The position numbers and the translations under genes were made by a program. Positions 1-5,348 of a stretch of 5,348 nucleotides of DNA are shown piece by piece. The stretch is from NCBI GenBank assembly GCA_023388675.1, contig JAEWFU010000128.1, positions 1-5,348 on the forward strand, read 5' to 3'. Under the pieces are notes generated by a model, which ran no database searches, was not told the DNA's origin, and saw only the letters and a list, made by a program, of their open reading frames with translations. Within the stretch, counting starts at the first letter, position 1; each line of letters starts with the position of its first letter. Origin of the DNA: Pseudomonadota bacterium (GTDB taxonomy: Bacteria > Pseudomonadota > Alphaproteobacteria > Rhizobiales > Rhizobiaceae).

Positions 1-646
1 GCATGTCCGCGCCGCCGATCGGAATGATGAGCAGTATGCCGAGCAGCAGCGACAGCAGCACGATCAGCCAGAACACCGTCGTCGACTGGGTCGTCACCAT
101 CATGATGACCAGTACCACCAGCGCGATGCCGATGCCGGCATTGATCACGTGGCGCATGGGCAGCAGGATCGGCTTGCCAGACATGCGGCCGTCGAGCTTC
201 AGGAAGGCGATGACCGAGCCGGTGAAGGTGACGGCACCGATGGCGACGCCCAGGCTCATCTCGATGATGGCCTGCGTGTGGATGTCACCCACGATCCCGA
301 TGCCGAAGCTTTCCGGGGCATAGACGGCGGCTGCCGCGACCAGAACCGCGGCGAGACCGACCAGCGAATGAAAGGCTGCAACGAGCTGCGGCATCGAGGT
401 CATAGGAATGCGGCGTGCGATCACCGCACCGGCGCCTCCGCCGATCGCAAGACCGGCGAGGATCAGCGCGAAACCCGATGGTGAAGGAATCGCCAGGGCC
501 AGCGTCGTGAGCACGGCAATGGTCATGCCGATCATGCCGTAGACATTGCCCTGGCGGCTGGTGGTCGGGTGCGACAGGCCCCGCAGCGCCATGATGAACA
601 GCACGCCGGAGACGAGGTAGAGGAAGGAGGCGAGATTTTCGCTCAT
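1..646 (-). CDS. pntB: NAD(P) transhydrogenase beta subunit PntB, N-terminal membrane part (3' end outside window)
   Basis: This is the beta subunit of proton-translocating transhydrogenase, an inner-membrane enzyme that couples proton influx to hydride transfer from NADH to NADP+. The 215 visible residues are the membrane domain; the NADP(H)-binding domain III lies beyond the left edge. Hydrophobic segments cover roughly residues 5-22, 35-53, 57-77, 88-110, 128-149, 168-186 and 190-210. The segment MPQLVAAFHSLVGLAAVL (85-102) carries His93, which corresponds to the proton-pathway histidine beta-His91 of E. coli. The last visible residues, GGADM, place Asp214 at the position of E. coli beta-Asp213. 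The ATG at 646 is 10 nt after the pntAB stop, and a GTGAGG-like ribosome site overlaps that stop, so the two genes are probably translationally linked. No frame damage is seen. Identification is firm from these family motifs and gene order. Confidence 0.96.
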   Translation of the reverse strand, partial: MSENLASFLYLVSGVLFIMALRGLSHPTTSRQGNVYGMIGMTIAVLTTLALAIPSPSGFALILAGLAIGGGAGAVIARRIPMTSMPQLVAAFHSLVGLAAVLVAAAAVYAPESFGIGIVGDIHTQAIIEMSLGVAIGAVTFTGSVIAFLKLDGRMSGKPILLPMRHVINAGIGIALVVLVIMMVTTQSTTVFWLIVLLSLLLGILLIIPIGGADM

Positions 647-656
647 CTGTCAGGCC

Positions 657-1079
657 TCACTTCTCTTTTTTCTTGTACATCGCCAGCATGCGCTGGGTGA
701 CGAGGAAGCCGCCGAAGATGTTCACCGAGGCGAGGATGACAGCGATGAAGCCGAAGCCCATCGCCGCGCCCGACACCGAGATGCCGACCGCGAGCAGAGC
801 ACCCACGATGATGACGGAGGAGATCGCGTTGGTCACGGCCATCAGCGGCGTGTGCAGCGCCGGCGTCACCGACCAGACGACATAGTAGCCGACGAAGATC
901 GCCAGCACGAAGATCGCGAAGCGGAAGATGAACGGATCGACGCCGGTTGCCGCGTGGGCGCCGGCGGCGATCGCATCGGCCGCCTGCGCCGCCTTCTCGT
1001 CCTGGAAGGCCAGGCGCACGGCGGCGGCAGCCTGCTCGAGCTGCTCGATGGCGCGTTCCAGAGTGCCGTTCTCTTCCAT
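657..1079 (-). CDS. pntAB: NAD(P) transhydrogenase alpha subunit part 2, PntAB (membrane anchor)
   Basis: This 140-residue protein is the membrane portion of the alpha subunit, encoded separately as in Rhodospirillum rubrum-type enzymes. Residues 1-45 are a charged, Ala-rich probable helix. Three membrane segments follow at about 48-67, 82-101 and 106-130, and the protein ends in a basic [11 protein letters not shown] tail. The run [26 protein letters not shown] (about 63-88) is the strongly conserved family signature. I chose the ATG at 1079 rather than the GTG at 1082 because the AGGGAGG ribosome site lies 6 nt from the ATG but only 3 nt from the GTG. The start overlaps the pntAA stop by one base (TGATG), implying translational coupling and matched subunit amounts. 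Length is normal for the family. Together with PntB it forms the proton channel. Confidence 0.96.
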   Translation of the reverse strand: MEENGTLERAIEQLEQAAAAVRLAFQDEKAAQAADAIAAGAHAATGVDPFIFRFAIFVLAIFVGYYVVWSVTPALHTPLMAVTNAISSVIIVGALLAVGISVSGAAMGFGFIAVILASVNIFGGFLVTQRMLAMYKKKEK

Positions 1080-2413
1080 CACGCACCTCCCTTGGTTTTG
1101 GGTGCCGCGGGTTTACGGGCCGCCGGCTTGCGCGGCGCGGCGGTCTTCTTCGCCGCCGCAGTCTTGGCGGGCGACGCCGGCCCGGTCGCCGGGTCATCCC
1201 CCCGATTCTGCCCGGGCGTGATCGTCCTGGTCCGCGCTCGGGGCTTGGCGGCCGCCGGTTCCGCGCCTGCAGCCGGGGCTGCGGCAGCGAACGCGGCATG
1301 CACCACCTTGCCGCCATGGGTCAGCAGCGTCGCCTTGACGAGCTCGTCGTCCGGATTGACGACCACGGCCTTGGTCTCCTTGTCGATCATCGTCTCGAGG
1401 AACGCATAGAGGTTCTTGGCGTAGAGCAGCGACGACGACGCGGCGACACGGCCAGGCACGTTGAGATGACCGACGATCTTGACGCCGTTGGCCGTGGTCA
1501 CGACCTTGCCCGGCGCCGAACCTTCGACATTGCCGCCGCGCTCGACCGCGAGGTCGACAATTACCGAACCCGGCTTCATCGAGGCGACCATCGCCGCCGA
1601 GATCAGCTTCGGCGCGGGGCGCCCGGGGATCAGCGCGGTGGTGATGACGATATCCTGCTTGGAAATGTGGTCCGCGGTCAGCGCGGCCTGCTTGGCCTGG
1701 TATTCCTTCGACATTTCCTTGGCGTAGCCGCCGGCGGTCTCCGCGGCCTTGAACTCCTCGTCCTCGACGGCGAGGAACTTCGCGCCCAGCGAAGCGACCT
1801 GCTCCTTGGCCGCCGGCCGCACGTCGGTCGCCGTCACAACGCCGCCGAGACGCCTCGCCGTCGCGATCGCCTGCAAACCGGCCACACCGACGCCCATGAC
1901 GAATATCTTGGCAGCCGGCACCGTGCCTGCGGCCGTCATCATCATCGGCAGGGCGCGGTCATATTCGGCAGCCGCGTCGATGACGGCCTGATAGCCGGCG
2001 AGGTTCGCCTGCGACGACAACACGTCCATCGATTGCGCGCGCGTGATGCGCGGCATGAATTCCATGGCGAAAGCGGAGATGCCGGCCCTGGCCATAGCCG
2101 CGACAGCCGCATCGTTGCCGTAAGGGTCCATCGATGCGAGCACCAGCGCGCCCGACTTGTAGCCCTTCAGTTCCGCATCGGTCGGTCGGCGGACCTTGAG
2201 CACCACGTCGGCCTTGCCCGCATCCGAAGACTTGCCGATCGAAGCGCCTGCGGCAACGAAGTCGGCATCGGGTATGCGCGAGCGCTGCCCCGCGTCCTTT
2301 TCGACGACGACGTTGAAGCCCAACCCGGACAGCCGTTTCACCGTATCGGGCGATGCCGCGACCCTCGCTTCCGCTACGTCAACCTCTTTCGGCACGAATA
2401 TCGTCTGTCCCAC
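1079..2413 (-). CDS. pntAA: NAD(P) transhydrogenase alpha subunit part 1, PntAA (NAD(H)-binding), with long basic tail
   Basis: This is the cytoplasmic domain I of transhydrogenase, which binds NADH and passes hydride to NADP+ on PntB. From the GTG start it has 444 residues. The N-terminal part starts with [15 protein letters not shown], typical of the alanine dehydrogenase/PntA fold. RAQSMD (125-130) with the following SSQ is the NAD-contacting loop. GVGVAGLQ (174-181) is the Rossmann glycine motif, followed by [21 protein letters not shown] (about 310-324) is another family block. The conserved domain ends near residue 375. R. rubrum-type proteins normally end about there, but here about 70 further residues follow, rich in Ala, Pro, Lys and Arg. 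The GTG at 2413 is preferred because GAAAGGA lies 7 nt upstream; the TTG at 2419 would be only 1 nt from it. The stop overlaps the pntAB start. It lies 88 nt behind the oxidase subunit gene and probably shares its transcript. Confidence 0.96.
   Translation of the reverse strand: MGQTIFVPKEVDVAEARVAASPDTVKRLSGLGFNVVVEKDAGQRSRIPDADFVAAGASIGKSSDAGKADVVLKVRRPTDAELKGYKSGALVLASMDPYGNDAAVAAMARAGISAFAMEFMPRITRAQSMDVLSSQANLAGYQAVIDAAAEYDRALPMMMTAAGTVPAAKIFVMGVGVAGLQAIATARRLGGVVTATDVRPAAKEQVASLGAKFLAVEDEEFKAAETAGGYAKEMSKEYQAKQAALTADHISKQDIVITTALIPGRPAPKLISAAMVASMKPGSVIVDLAVERGGNVEGSAPGKVVTTANGVKIVGHLNVPGRVAASSSLLYAKNLYAFLETMIDKETKAVVVNPDDELVKATLLTHGGKVVHAAFAAAAPAAGAEPAAAKPRARTRTITPGQNRGDDPATGPASPAKTAAAKKTAAPRKPAARKPAAPKTKGGA
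1086..1093 (-). promoter_or_regulatory. Ribosome binding site of pntAB, inside the pntAA 3' end
   Basis: On the minus strand the sequence reads AAGGGAGGTGCGTGATG. The strong GGAGG core lies within the last codons of pntAA. Its 6-nt spacing favours the ATG at 1079 over the in-frame GTG at 1082. Confidence 0.75.
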
Positions 2414-2420
2414 CGGCAAA

Positions 2421-2427
2421 TCCTTTC
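2421..2427 (-). promoter_or_regulatory. Ribosome binding site deciding the pntAA start
   Basis: GAAAGGA on the minus strand lies 7 nt before the GTG at 2413 and 1 nt before the TTG at 2419. The spacing picks GTG, giving a protein that begins (M)GQTIFVPKE, as expected for the family. Confidence 0.65.
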
Positions 2428-2451
2428 GGTTGGAACCTCACCCCCGACAAG

Positions 2452-2476
2452 CGGCAGTCCCCGCGCGGGACCGCCG
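2452..2476 (-). other. Intergenic RNA hairpin between the oxidase subunit IV gene and pntAA
   Basis: Arms 2452-2461 and 2467-2476 form a 10-bp stem with a 5-nt loop. Nine pairs are Watson-Crick. The tenth (2456/2472) is A-C on the plus strand but G-U in the minus-strand transcript. No uridine run follows, so it is not a standard intrinsic terminator. It could be an attenuator, a processing site or a 3'-end stabiliser that sets the oxidase subunit and transhydrogenase apart in expression. In GC-rich DNA a chance hairpin is also possible. Confidence 0.4.
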
Positions 2477-2501
2477 AAAGCAACGCCCCGTCGCTGCCGC
2501 G

Positions 2502-2729
2502 CTAGCGCAGCAGATATGCGCCGACGGCGCTGATCAGGATAAAGAGGATCGTGGCTGAGAAGAAGCCGGCGCTCGTGAAGAAGCCGAACGCCATCGCGAT
2601 GAGCAGCGCGACAGTGATGAGCGACACGTATTTCGTGATGCCGAGGAACAGAGAATACGTCTTCTCGTGCTCGGAATAGTCCATCTCGGCGCCCATTTCG
2701 ACCGGACCGGTCGGTGTGTTGTCTGCCAT
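2502..2729 (-). CDS. aa3-type cytochrome c oxidase subunit IV
   Basis: This 75-residue protein is the small accessory subunit of alphaproteobacterial aa3-type cytochrome c oxidase, in the inner membrane. It has a short acidic N-terminus and the family signature MDYSEHEKTYSLFLGITKY (16-34). One or two hydrophobic segments follow: about 34-54 (VSLITVALLIAMAFGFFTS) and 55-74, which ends close to the stop. Subunit IV of this family is a single-helix protein of about 50 residues in Paracoccus; the hydrophobic stretch here is longer. The subunit does not carry a redox centre. A good GGAGGG site lies 9 nt before the ATG. It is encoded directly ahead of pntAA on the same strand, an arrangement I recall from other rhizobial genomes, away from the main oxidase genes. 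Shared transcription would link respiratory proton pumping with the proton-driven transhydrogenase. Confidence 0.88.
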   Translation of the reverse strand: MADNTPTGPVEMGAEMDYSEHEKTYSLFLGITKYVSLITVALLIAMAFGFFTSAGFFSATILFILISAVGAYLLR

Positions 2730-2754
2730 CGCAGGAATCCCTCCGGAAATGCTA

Positions 2755-2784
2755 TCGAGCGCTGATACCTAAATCAGCGCCCGA
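2755..2784 (-). terminator. Strong hairpin between the MFS gene and the oxidase subunit IV gene (possible terminator or leader element)
   Basis: A perfect 8-bp inverted repeat, GCGCTGAT/ATCAGCGC (2759-2766 and 2773-2780), has a 6-nt loop. In the minus-strand transcript the stem extends to 12 bp through one G-U and three Watson-Crick pairs (arms 2755-2766 and 2773-2784). It begins about 30 nt after the MFS stop and could end the SoxR-linked operon. Only a weak U-containing stretch (UAGCAUUU) follows, so intrinsic termination is not certain. The same bases overlap a candidate promoter -10 for the downstream gene, so an operator role is an alternative. Confidence 0.45.
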
Positions 2785-2790
2785 GGGCAA
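2762..2790 (-). promoter_or_regulatory. Candidate sigma-70-like promoter for the oxidase subunit IV-pnt operon
   Basis: On the minus strand TTGCCC (2785-2790) and TATCAG (2762-2767) are separated by 17 nt. Each matches four of six consensus bases. The predicted start would lie near 2755, giving a leader of about 26 nt with the GGAGGG ribosome site. Such matches occur by chance, so this is tentative, but it is the only well-spaced pair I found in the 82-bp gap. Confidence 0.3.
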
Positions 2791-2811
2791 TGGGAGGAAT
2801 GTCGCGGCACC

Positions 2812-4029
2812 CTATGCCGACCGCCTCGACATCGCACCAGCGAAAGCCGCCAGCGCGACTGCGCAGAGCAGCAAGCCGCCCAGCATGAAGGTCGGCGGAT
2901 AGCCATAGGCGTCGACGACGGGCTGGCTTGCCACCGGCGACAGAAACTGGCCGAGAAAGATGCTGGAAACGAGCCCGCCTGAAAGCCTCCCCCGGAGATG
3001 CACCGGCGCCGCCGCCAGTAGCGTGGTGCTCAGGTTCGGCATCACCAGCCCGAATCCGACGCCGGAGAAAATCATCGCAGCGACAAGCAGCCCAAGATTC
3101 GGCGCGATGCCCTGCAGCAGCATACCCAGCCCCATGATCGAGAAGCCGGCGCCAAACAGCACCCAGGTCGACAGTCGCTGCCGTAGACGTCCGAAGGCGA
3201 GTGATCCCGGCAGCACGCCCAGCGTTGACGCGCCGAAGGCAAGCGCGATCGTCGTCGGCGTGCCGTTATAGGTTTCCGCGATCAGGAACGGGGACTGGGT
3301 TGGAAGGATCATGTAGAGGAGCGGGCAAAACAGCGCGAGCGCATAGACCGCCATGACGACGCCCATGCTGGCCTCCTCACCGCCCGGTACAGTGCTGGCG
3401 GCCTGCGCTTCCGAGCGTGGGCGGTGGGGAACGAACAGCCAGAAGGCAAGCACCAGCGGCGCAGCGGCCAGATAGATCAGGAACGCACCACGCCAGTCCA
3501 TCTCGGCAAATACCCCGGCCATGAGGATCATGCTCAGCGCCACCATCGAATTGGCCCCGACCTGTCTGCTCATGATCGCCCCGCGCCCCTCCGGTTCGAA
3601 CATGTCCCCGATCAGGGAGGTGAAACCCGCCATCAGGAATGCAACCGACAGCCCGAGTCCGGCGCGAGTGGCAAGTAGAACCTCGAGGCTGTCAGCGACC
3701 GAGCCGGCAGCGCCGAAGACGACAAAGGCGGCGAGCGACCAGAACACCACCGGCCAGCGGTCGAGTCTGTCGAGGACAAAGCCGGCCAGCGGCGCGGTCA
3801 CCGCGATGACGAGAGCCGGCAACGTGACGATGAGCCTCACGAGATAAGCCGCGCCCGCCTGCCCGGCGAAATGCGCCTCGATCGCAGGCAGTGCAGGTGC
3901 CACGACCGCCGTTGCCATCACGACGAGCGAGCCAACAAGCACCAGGGTGGCCTGGGTCGCCCGACCCGGCACCGAAGGCGCATGAACCGGAGCCGCCGTC
4001 ACGTTTTCAATCTTGATGATCGCGTTCAT
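2812..4029 (-). CDS. Major facilitator superfamily transporter, probable drug/redox-compound efflux pump
   Basis: This is a 405-residue inner-membrane transporter with about 12 hydrophobic segments. The first begins near residue 28, after a short cytoplasmic N-terminus. The MFS motif A loop is visible between segments 2 and 3 as GFVLDRLDRWPV (83-94), including Asp88 and Arg89. DWRGAFLIY (178-186) precedes segment 6, as is usual in this superfamily. A hydrophilic stretch (about 201-222) forms the central loop, and FGRLRQRLS (279-287) is the repeated motif A-like loop in the second half. The length is typical of efflux-type permeases; the substrate cannot be read from sequence. The ATG at 4029 is chosen because GGAG lies 7 nt upstream and the ATG overlaps the reductase stop as ATGA. 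A longer in-frame extension to 4305 runs through reductase coding sequence. As the last gene of a SoxR-linked operon, export of redox-cycling compounds is the likely role (inference). Confidence 0.9.
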   Translation of the reverse strand: MNAIIKIENVTAAPVHAPSVPGRATQATLVLVGSLVVMATAVVAPALPAIEAHFAGQAGAAYLVRLIVTLPALVIAVTAPLAGFVLDRLDRWPVVFWSLAAFVVFGAAGSVADSLEVLLATRAGLGLSVAFLMAGFTSLIGDMFEPEGRGAIMSRQVGANSMVALSMILMAGVFAEMDWRGAFLIYLAAAPLVLAFWLFVPHRPRSEAQAASTVPGGEEASMGVVMAVYALALFCPLLYMILPTQSPFLIAETYNGTPTTIALAFGASTLGVLPGSLAFGRLRQRLSTWVLFGAGFSIMGLGMLLQGIAPNLGLLVAAMIFSGVGFGLVMPNLSTTLLAAAPVHLRGRLSGGLVSSIFLGQFLSPVASQPVVDAYGYPPTFMLGGLLLCAVALAAFAGAMSRRSA

Positions 4030-4568
4030 GCCGCCTCTCCGAACTGGATCGCGTTGCGGGCTTTGGACAGCGCGTCCGCCCACCAGTGTAGCCTCGAAAG
4101 CAACGTTCCCATCGACCGCTCGGCCTCCGCCGGGTCCCGCAGCATTCCGTCGGGACCGAAGCGTTTCCATGCGCCCGCAAAACTGACAGTGTCGCGAACG
4201 CCTACGGTGTGAAGCTCCGCAAAGACCCCGCGCAGATGTTCTACTGCTCTGAGTCCACCCGAGATGCCCCCATATTAGACGAAGGCAACAGGCTTTGCGT
4301 GCCACTCCGTGCCGTAGCCATCGACGAGTTCCTTCAACGGCGCCGGAAAGGAATGATTGTATTCGGGCGTCACCACAAGGAAGGCATCGGCAGCATCCAG
4401 CCGCCTGCCGACAACCTCATATGCCTCGGCCTTGGCCGGATCGACCTCGATGAGGTCGTAGCGTCCGTCGGCTTCGATTTGCACAGCAGCCCACGCCGCC
4501 ACGGCATCGCACAGCCTGCCTTCCCGCGTGCTGCCGTAGATGATCGCCAGTTTTGTCCTCTCCGTCAT
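4026..4568 (-). pseudogene. NADPH-dependent FMN reductase family gene interrupted by an in-frame TAA at codon 98
   Basis: The frame encodes a flavodoxin-fold NAD(P)H-dependent FMN/quinone reductase-like protein. Before the stop, YGSTREGR (11-18) is the FMN-phosphate loop and TPEYNHSFPAPLKELVD (67-83) is the second family signature. The frame then reads KPVAFV-stop-YGGISGGLRAVEHLRGVF and continues without another stop for 82 codons. It ends in AWKRFGPDG and WWADALSKAR blocks typical of this family's C-terminus. The stop (4275-4277) stands where relatives usually have Ser in VSYGG; TCA to TAA is one base change. The full frame would give 180 residues, near the usual length, and its TGA overlaps the transporter ATG (ATGA). 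The 97-residue product would lack the GG loop near the flavin and half the fold, so it is probably inactive. Alternatives are a sequencing error or readthrough. The start at 4568, 3 nt after the upstream gene, is preceded by AAGGAG. The segment at residues 43-57 looks short against relatives recalled from memory. Confidence 0.85.
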
Positions 4569-4571
4569 CGA

Positions 4572-5006
4572 TCAGGCTCCTTCCGGGCTTAGGATCAGCG
4601 TGTTCTGGCCCGCGACGATCTTCCACCCGTCCACCTCCCGCGAGATGACGTAGATCGGCGCCGCGCCGGGCTCAGGCAAATCTCGGCCGTGCGTATCGGT
4701 CGGCACCTGCAGAAGATTGACGATCCCGACATCCGCTCGCACCGGCAGGACATCGATGATCTCGTAACGGGCGAAATTGGTCCTATTGCGCGCCATCATG
4801 GTCCGCGCCAGCTTCTCGATTTCCTGCCTGCCCCGCGCCCGCACGCCGAGCGCGTTCGTCCACGACGCATCGTCGGCAAGGTTGCGCGCCAGGGCGGTCG
4901 CATCCTTGGCATTGAACGCCTCCTGCATCGCGTTGACCAGCGCATGCGCCGCCGCCCTCAATTCCAGGGCAGGCTCCTGGACATATTTCTGGATTGCCGT
5001 CGCCAT
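4572..5006 (-). CDS. SnoaL-like / SgcJ-EcaC family protein (NTF2-like fold)
   Basis: This is a 144-residue soluble protein of the NTF2-like superfamily. An N-terminal helical part leads into [29 protein letters not shown] (26-54), the characteristic start of SgcJ/EcaC and SnoaL-like proteins. RGRQEIEKL (58-66) follows, and the protein ends in the strand motif [13 protein letters not shown] (126-138). Members bind small hydrophobic ligands in a conical pocket. Some are cyclases or isomerases, but many have no known reaction, so I assign no substrate. There is no signal peptide. The ATG at 5006 is chosen because AAGGAG lies 8 nt upstream and the candidate promoter start falls near 5035; an upstream TTG at 5078 would place coding sequence across the promoter. 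It is the first gene of the operon and is divergent from soxR. A role in binding or modifying a redox-active compound is inference. Confidence 0.85.
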   Translation of the reverse strand: MATAIQKYVQEPALELRAAAHALVNAMQEAFNAKDATALARNLADDASWTNALGVRARGRQEIEKLARTMMARNRTNFARYEIIDVLPVRADVGIVNLLQVPTDTHGRDLPEPGAAPIYVISREVDGWKIVAGQNTLILSPEGA

Positions 5007-5022
5007 CGTCTCTCTCCTTGGT

Positions 5023-5051
5023 TTGCAATGGAACAGCCTCCCTGTTACAAC
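5023..5051 (+). promoter_or_regulatory. Candidate soxR promoter overlapping the SoxR box
   Basis: TTGCAA (5023-5028) and TACAAC (5046-5051) are 17 bp apart, each matching four of six consensus bases. The transcription start would fall near 5058, inside the SoxR box, which would allow SoxR to repress or tune its own gene. The pattern match is weak and unproven. Confidence 0.35.
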
Positions 5052-5072
5052 CTCAACATTAGTTGAGGTCAA
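5042..5072 (-). promoter_or_regulatory. SoxR-type promoter of the SnoaL-reductase-MFS operon
   Basis: On the minus strand TTGACC (5067-5072) and TAACAG (5042-5047) are separated by 19 bp, and the SoxR box fills the spacer. This matches the E. coli soxS promoter arrangement, in which an overlong 19-bp spacer is remodelled by oxidised SoxR. The -35 is good; the -10 is weak, as expected for an activator-dependent promoter. The predicted start is near 5035, with a leader of about 29 nt. Confidence 0.65.
5051..5068. promoter_or_regulatory. SoxR box (operator) between the divergent genes
   Basis: CCTCAACATTAGTTGAGG is an 18-bp palindrome with 7-bp perfect arms around ATTA. The known E. coli soxS operator is CCTCAAGTTAACTTGAGG: same length, with identical outer CCTCAA/TTGAGG arms. 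It lies 11 bp before the soxR start codon and between the promoter elements of the divergent operon, so SoxR is likely to control both. Confidence 0.88.
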
Positions 5073-5079
5073 TACCAAA

Positions 5080-5348
5080 ATGCCAAACGAGGAAAAACCG
5101 CCTAAACCCCGTTCCTTTCCGCGCGATCTGAGCGTCGGCGAGGTTGCGGCCCGCAGCGGCGTGGCAGTGTCGGCGCTGCATTTCTACGAGCGGCAGGGTC
5201 TCATCCGAAGCTGGCGCAGCCAGGGCAACCAGCGGCGCTACCCACGCGAGGTGTTGCGCCGCGTGGCCGTCATCAAGATCGCCCAGCGCACAGGTATTCC
5301 GCTTGCTTCGATCAAACAGGCGCTCGCTGCCCTGCCCAACGAGCGCAC
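5080..5348 (+). CDS. soxR: Redox-sensing transcriptional activator SoxR (N-terminal part, runs off window)
   Basis: The visible 89 residues are the MerR-family DNA-binding part of Sox[27 protein letters not shown] (17-42) is the helix-turn-helix, nearly identical in pattern to E. coli Sox[34 protein letters not shown] (46-78) covers the wing and second helical unit. The C-terminal cysteine cluster that holds the [2Fe-2S] centre lies beyond the right edge, so redox competence cannot be checked here. The ATG at 5080 has only a distant TGAGG (5064-5068, 11-nt spacing), which sits in one arm of the SoxR box. SoxR senses redox-cycling compounds and superoxide stress; in non-enteric bacteria it commonly acts directly on a few efflux and redox-enzyme genes. 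The divergent operon with a SoxR box is the obvious target. Confidence 0.95.
   Translation, partial: MPNEEKPPKPRSFPRDLSVGEVAARSGVAVSALHFYERQGLIRSWRSQGNQRRYPREVLRRVAVIKIAQRTGIPLASIKQALAALPNER

Noticed and set aside
3..484. Plus-strand open frames at the left end
   Set aside because: They are antisense shadows of pntB, whose conserved membrane motifs are unambiguous on the minus strand.
643..1317. Open frame of 224 codons on the minus strand over pntAB
   Set aside because: It is an Arg/Pro-rich alternative frame over the pntAA 3' end and pntAB, which are clearly coding in other frames.
947..2533. Open frame of 528 codons on the plus strand opposite pntAA
   Set aside because: It is rich in Arg, His and Gly with no recognisable domain, and it is exactly antisense to the well-supported pntAA and pntAB genes. 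Long antisense frames are expected in GC-rich DNA.
4275..4277. Selenocysteine, programmed frameshift or split-gene explanation for the reductase stop
   Set aside because: The codon is TAA, not TGA. The downstream frame is the same, so no shift is needed. No ribosome site with a start codon opens the second half as a separate gene.
4030..4305. N-terminal extension of the MFS transporter to 4305
   Set aside because: The extra 92 residues are Arg/Gly/Cys-rich and overlap the reductase C-terminal coding frame. The ATG at 4029 has a good ribosome site and ATGA overlap.
5007..5078. Upstream TTG start (5078) for the SnoaL-like gene
   Set aside because: It would put coding sequence across the SoxR box and promoter, has no ribosome site, and adds residues unlike the family. 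The ATG at 5006 has AAGGAG before it.

Overview
The window looks like chromosomal DNA from a high-GC alphaproteobacterium. A Hyphomicrobiales (Rhizobiales) relative close to Mesorhizobium or Phyllobacteriaceae is my best guess. The reasons are the three-gene nicotinamide nucleotide transhydrogenase set (pntAA-pntAB-pntB) directly behind a short alphaproteobacterial aa3-type cytochrome oxidase subunit IV gene, and the GC-rich codon use. The genus assignment is inference. All genes except the last are on the minus strand, so the window reads from right to left.

Right end (about 4026-5348): a SoxR-type redox sensor gene starts at 5080 on the plus strand and runs off the window. Divergent to it is a compact minus-strand operon: a SnoaL-like/SgcJ-EcaC-type small protein (4572-5006), an NADPH-dependent FMN reductase family gene (4026-4568) and a 12-TM major facilitator transporter (2812-4029). 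An 18-bp near-perfect SoxR box (5051-5068) lies in the 73-bp gap. It sits in a 19-bp -35/-10 spacer of the minus-strand promoter, the geometry known for SoxR-activated promoters. The cassette looks like a SoxR-controlled response to redox-cycling compounds (efflux plus redox modification). The reductase reading frame is broken by one in-frame TAA at codon 98. The remaining 82 codons are intact and family-like, and they end in an ATGA overlap with the transporter start. This is either a very recent nonsense mutation, a base error, or a truncated or readthrough product.

Left part (1-2790): a second minus-strand transcription unit encodes aa3 oxidase subunit IV (2502-2729), PntAA (1079-2413), PntAB (657-1079) and the membrane half of PntB (1-646, running off the left edge). 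The transhydrogenase uses the proton gradient to make NADPH from NADH. PntAA carries an unusual roughly 70-residue Ala/Lys/Pro/Arg tail. RNA-sense hairpins lie in both intergenic gaps (2755-2784 and 2452-2476). In each, the one non-Watson-Crick position is a G-U pair only in the transcribed (minus) sense.

There is no gene-free stretch over 300 bases. The longest non-coding gaps are 88, 82 and 73 bp. I see no tRNA, rRNA, CRISPR array, insertion sequence or attachment site. I find no clearly new system; the most notable items are the interrupted reductase and the SoxR cassette.
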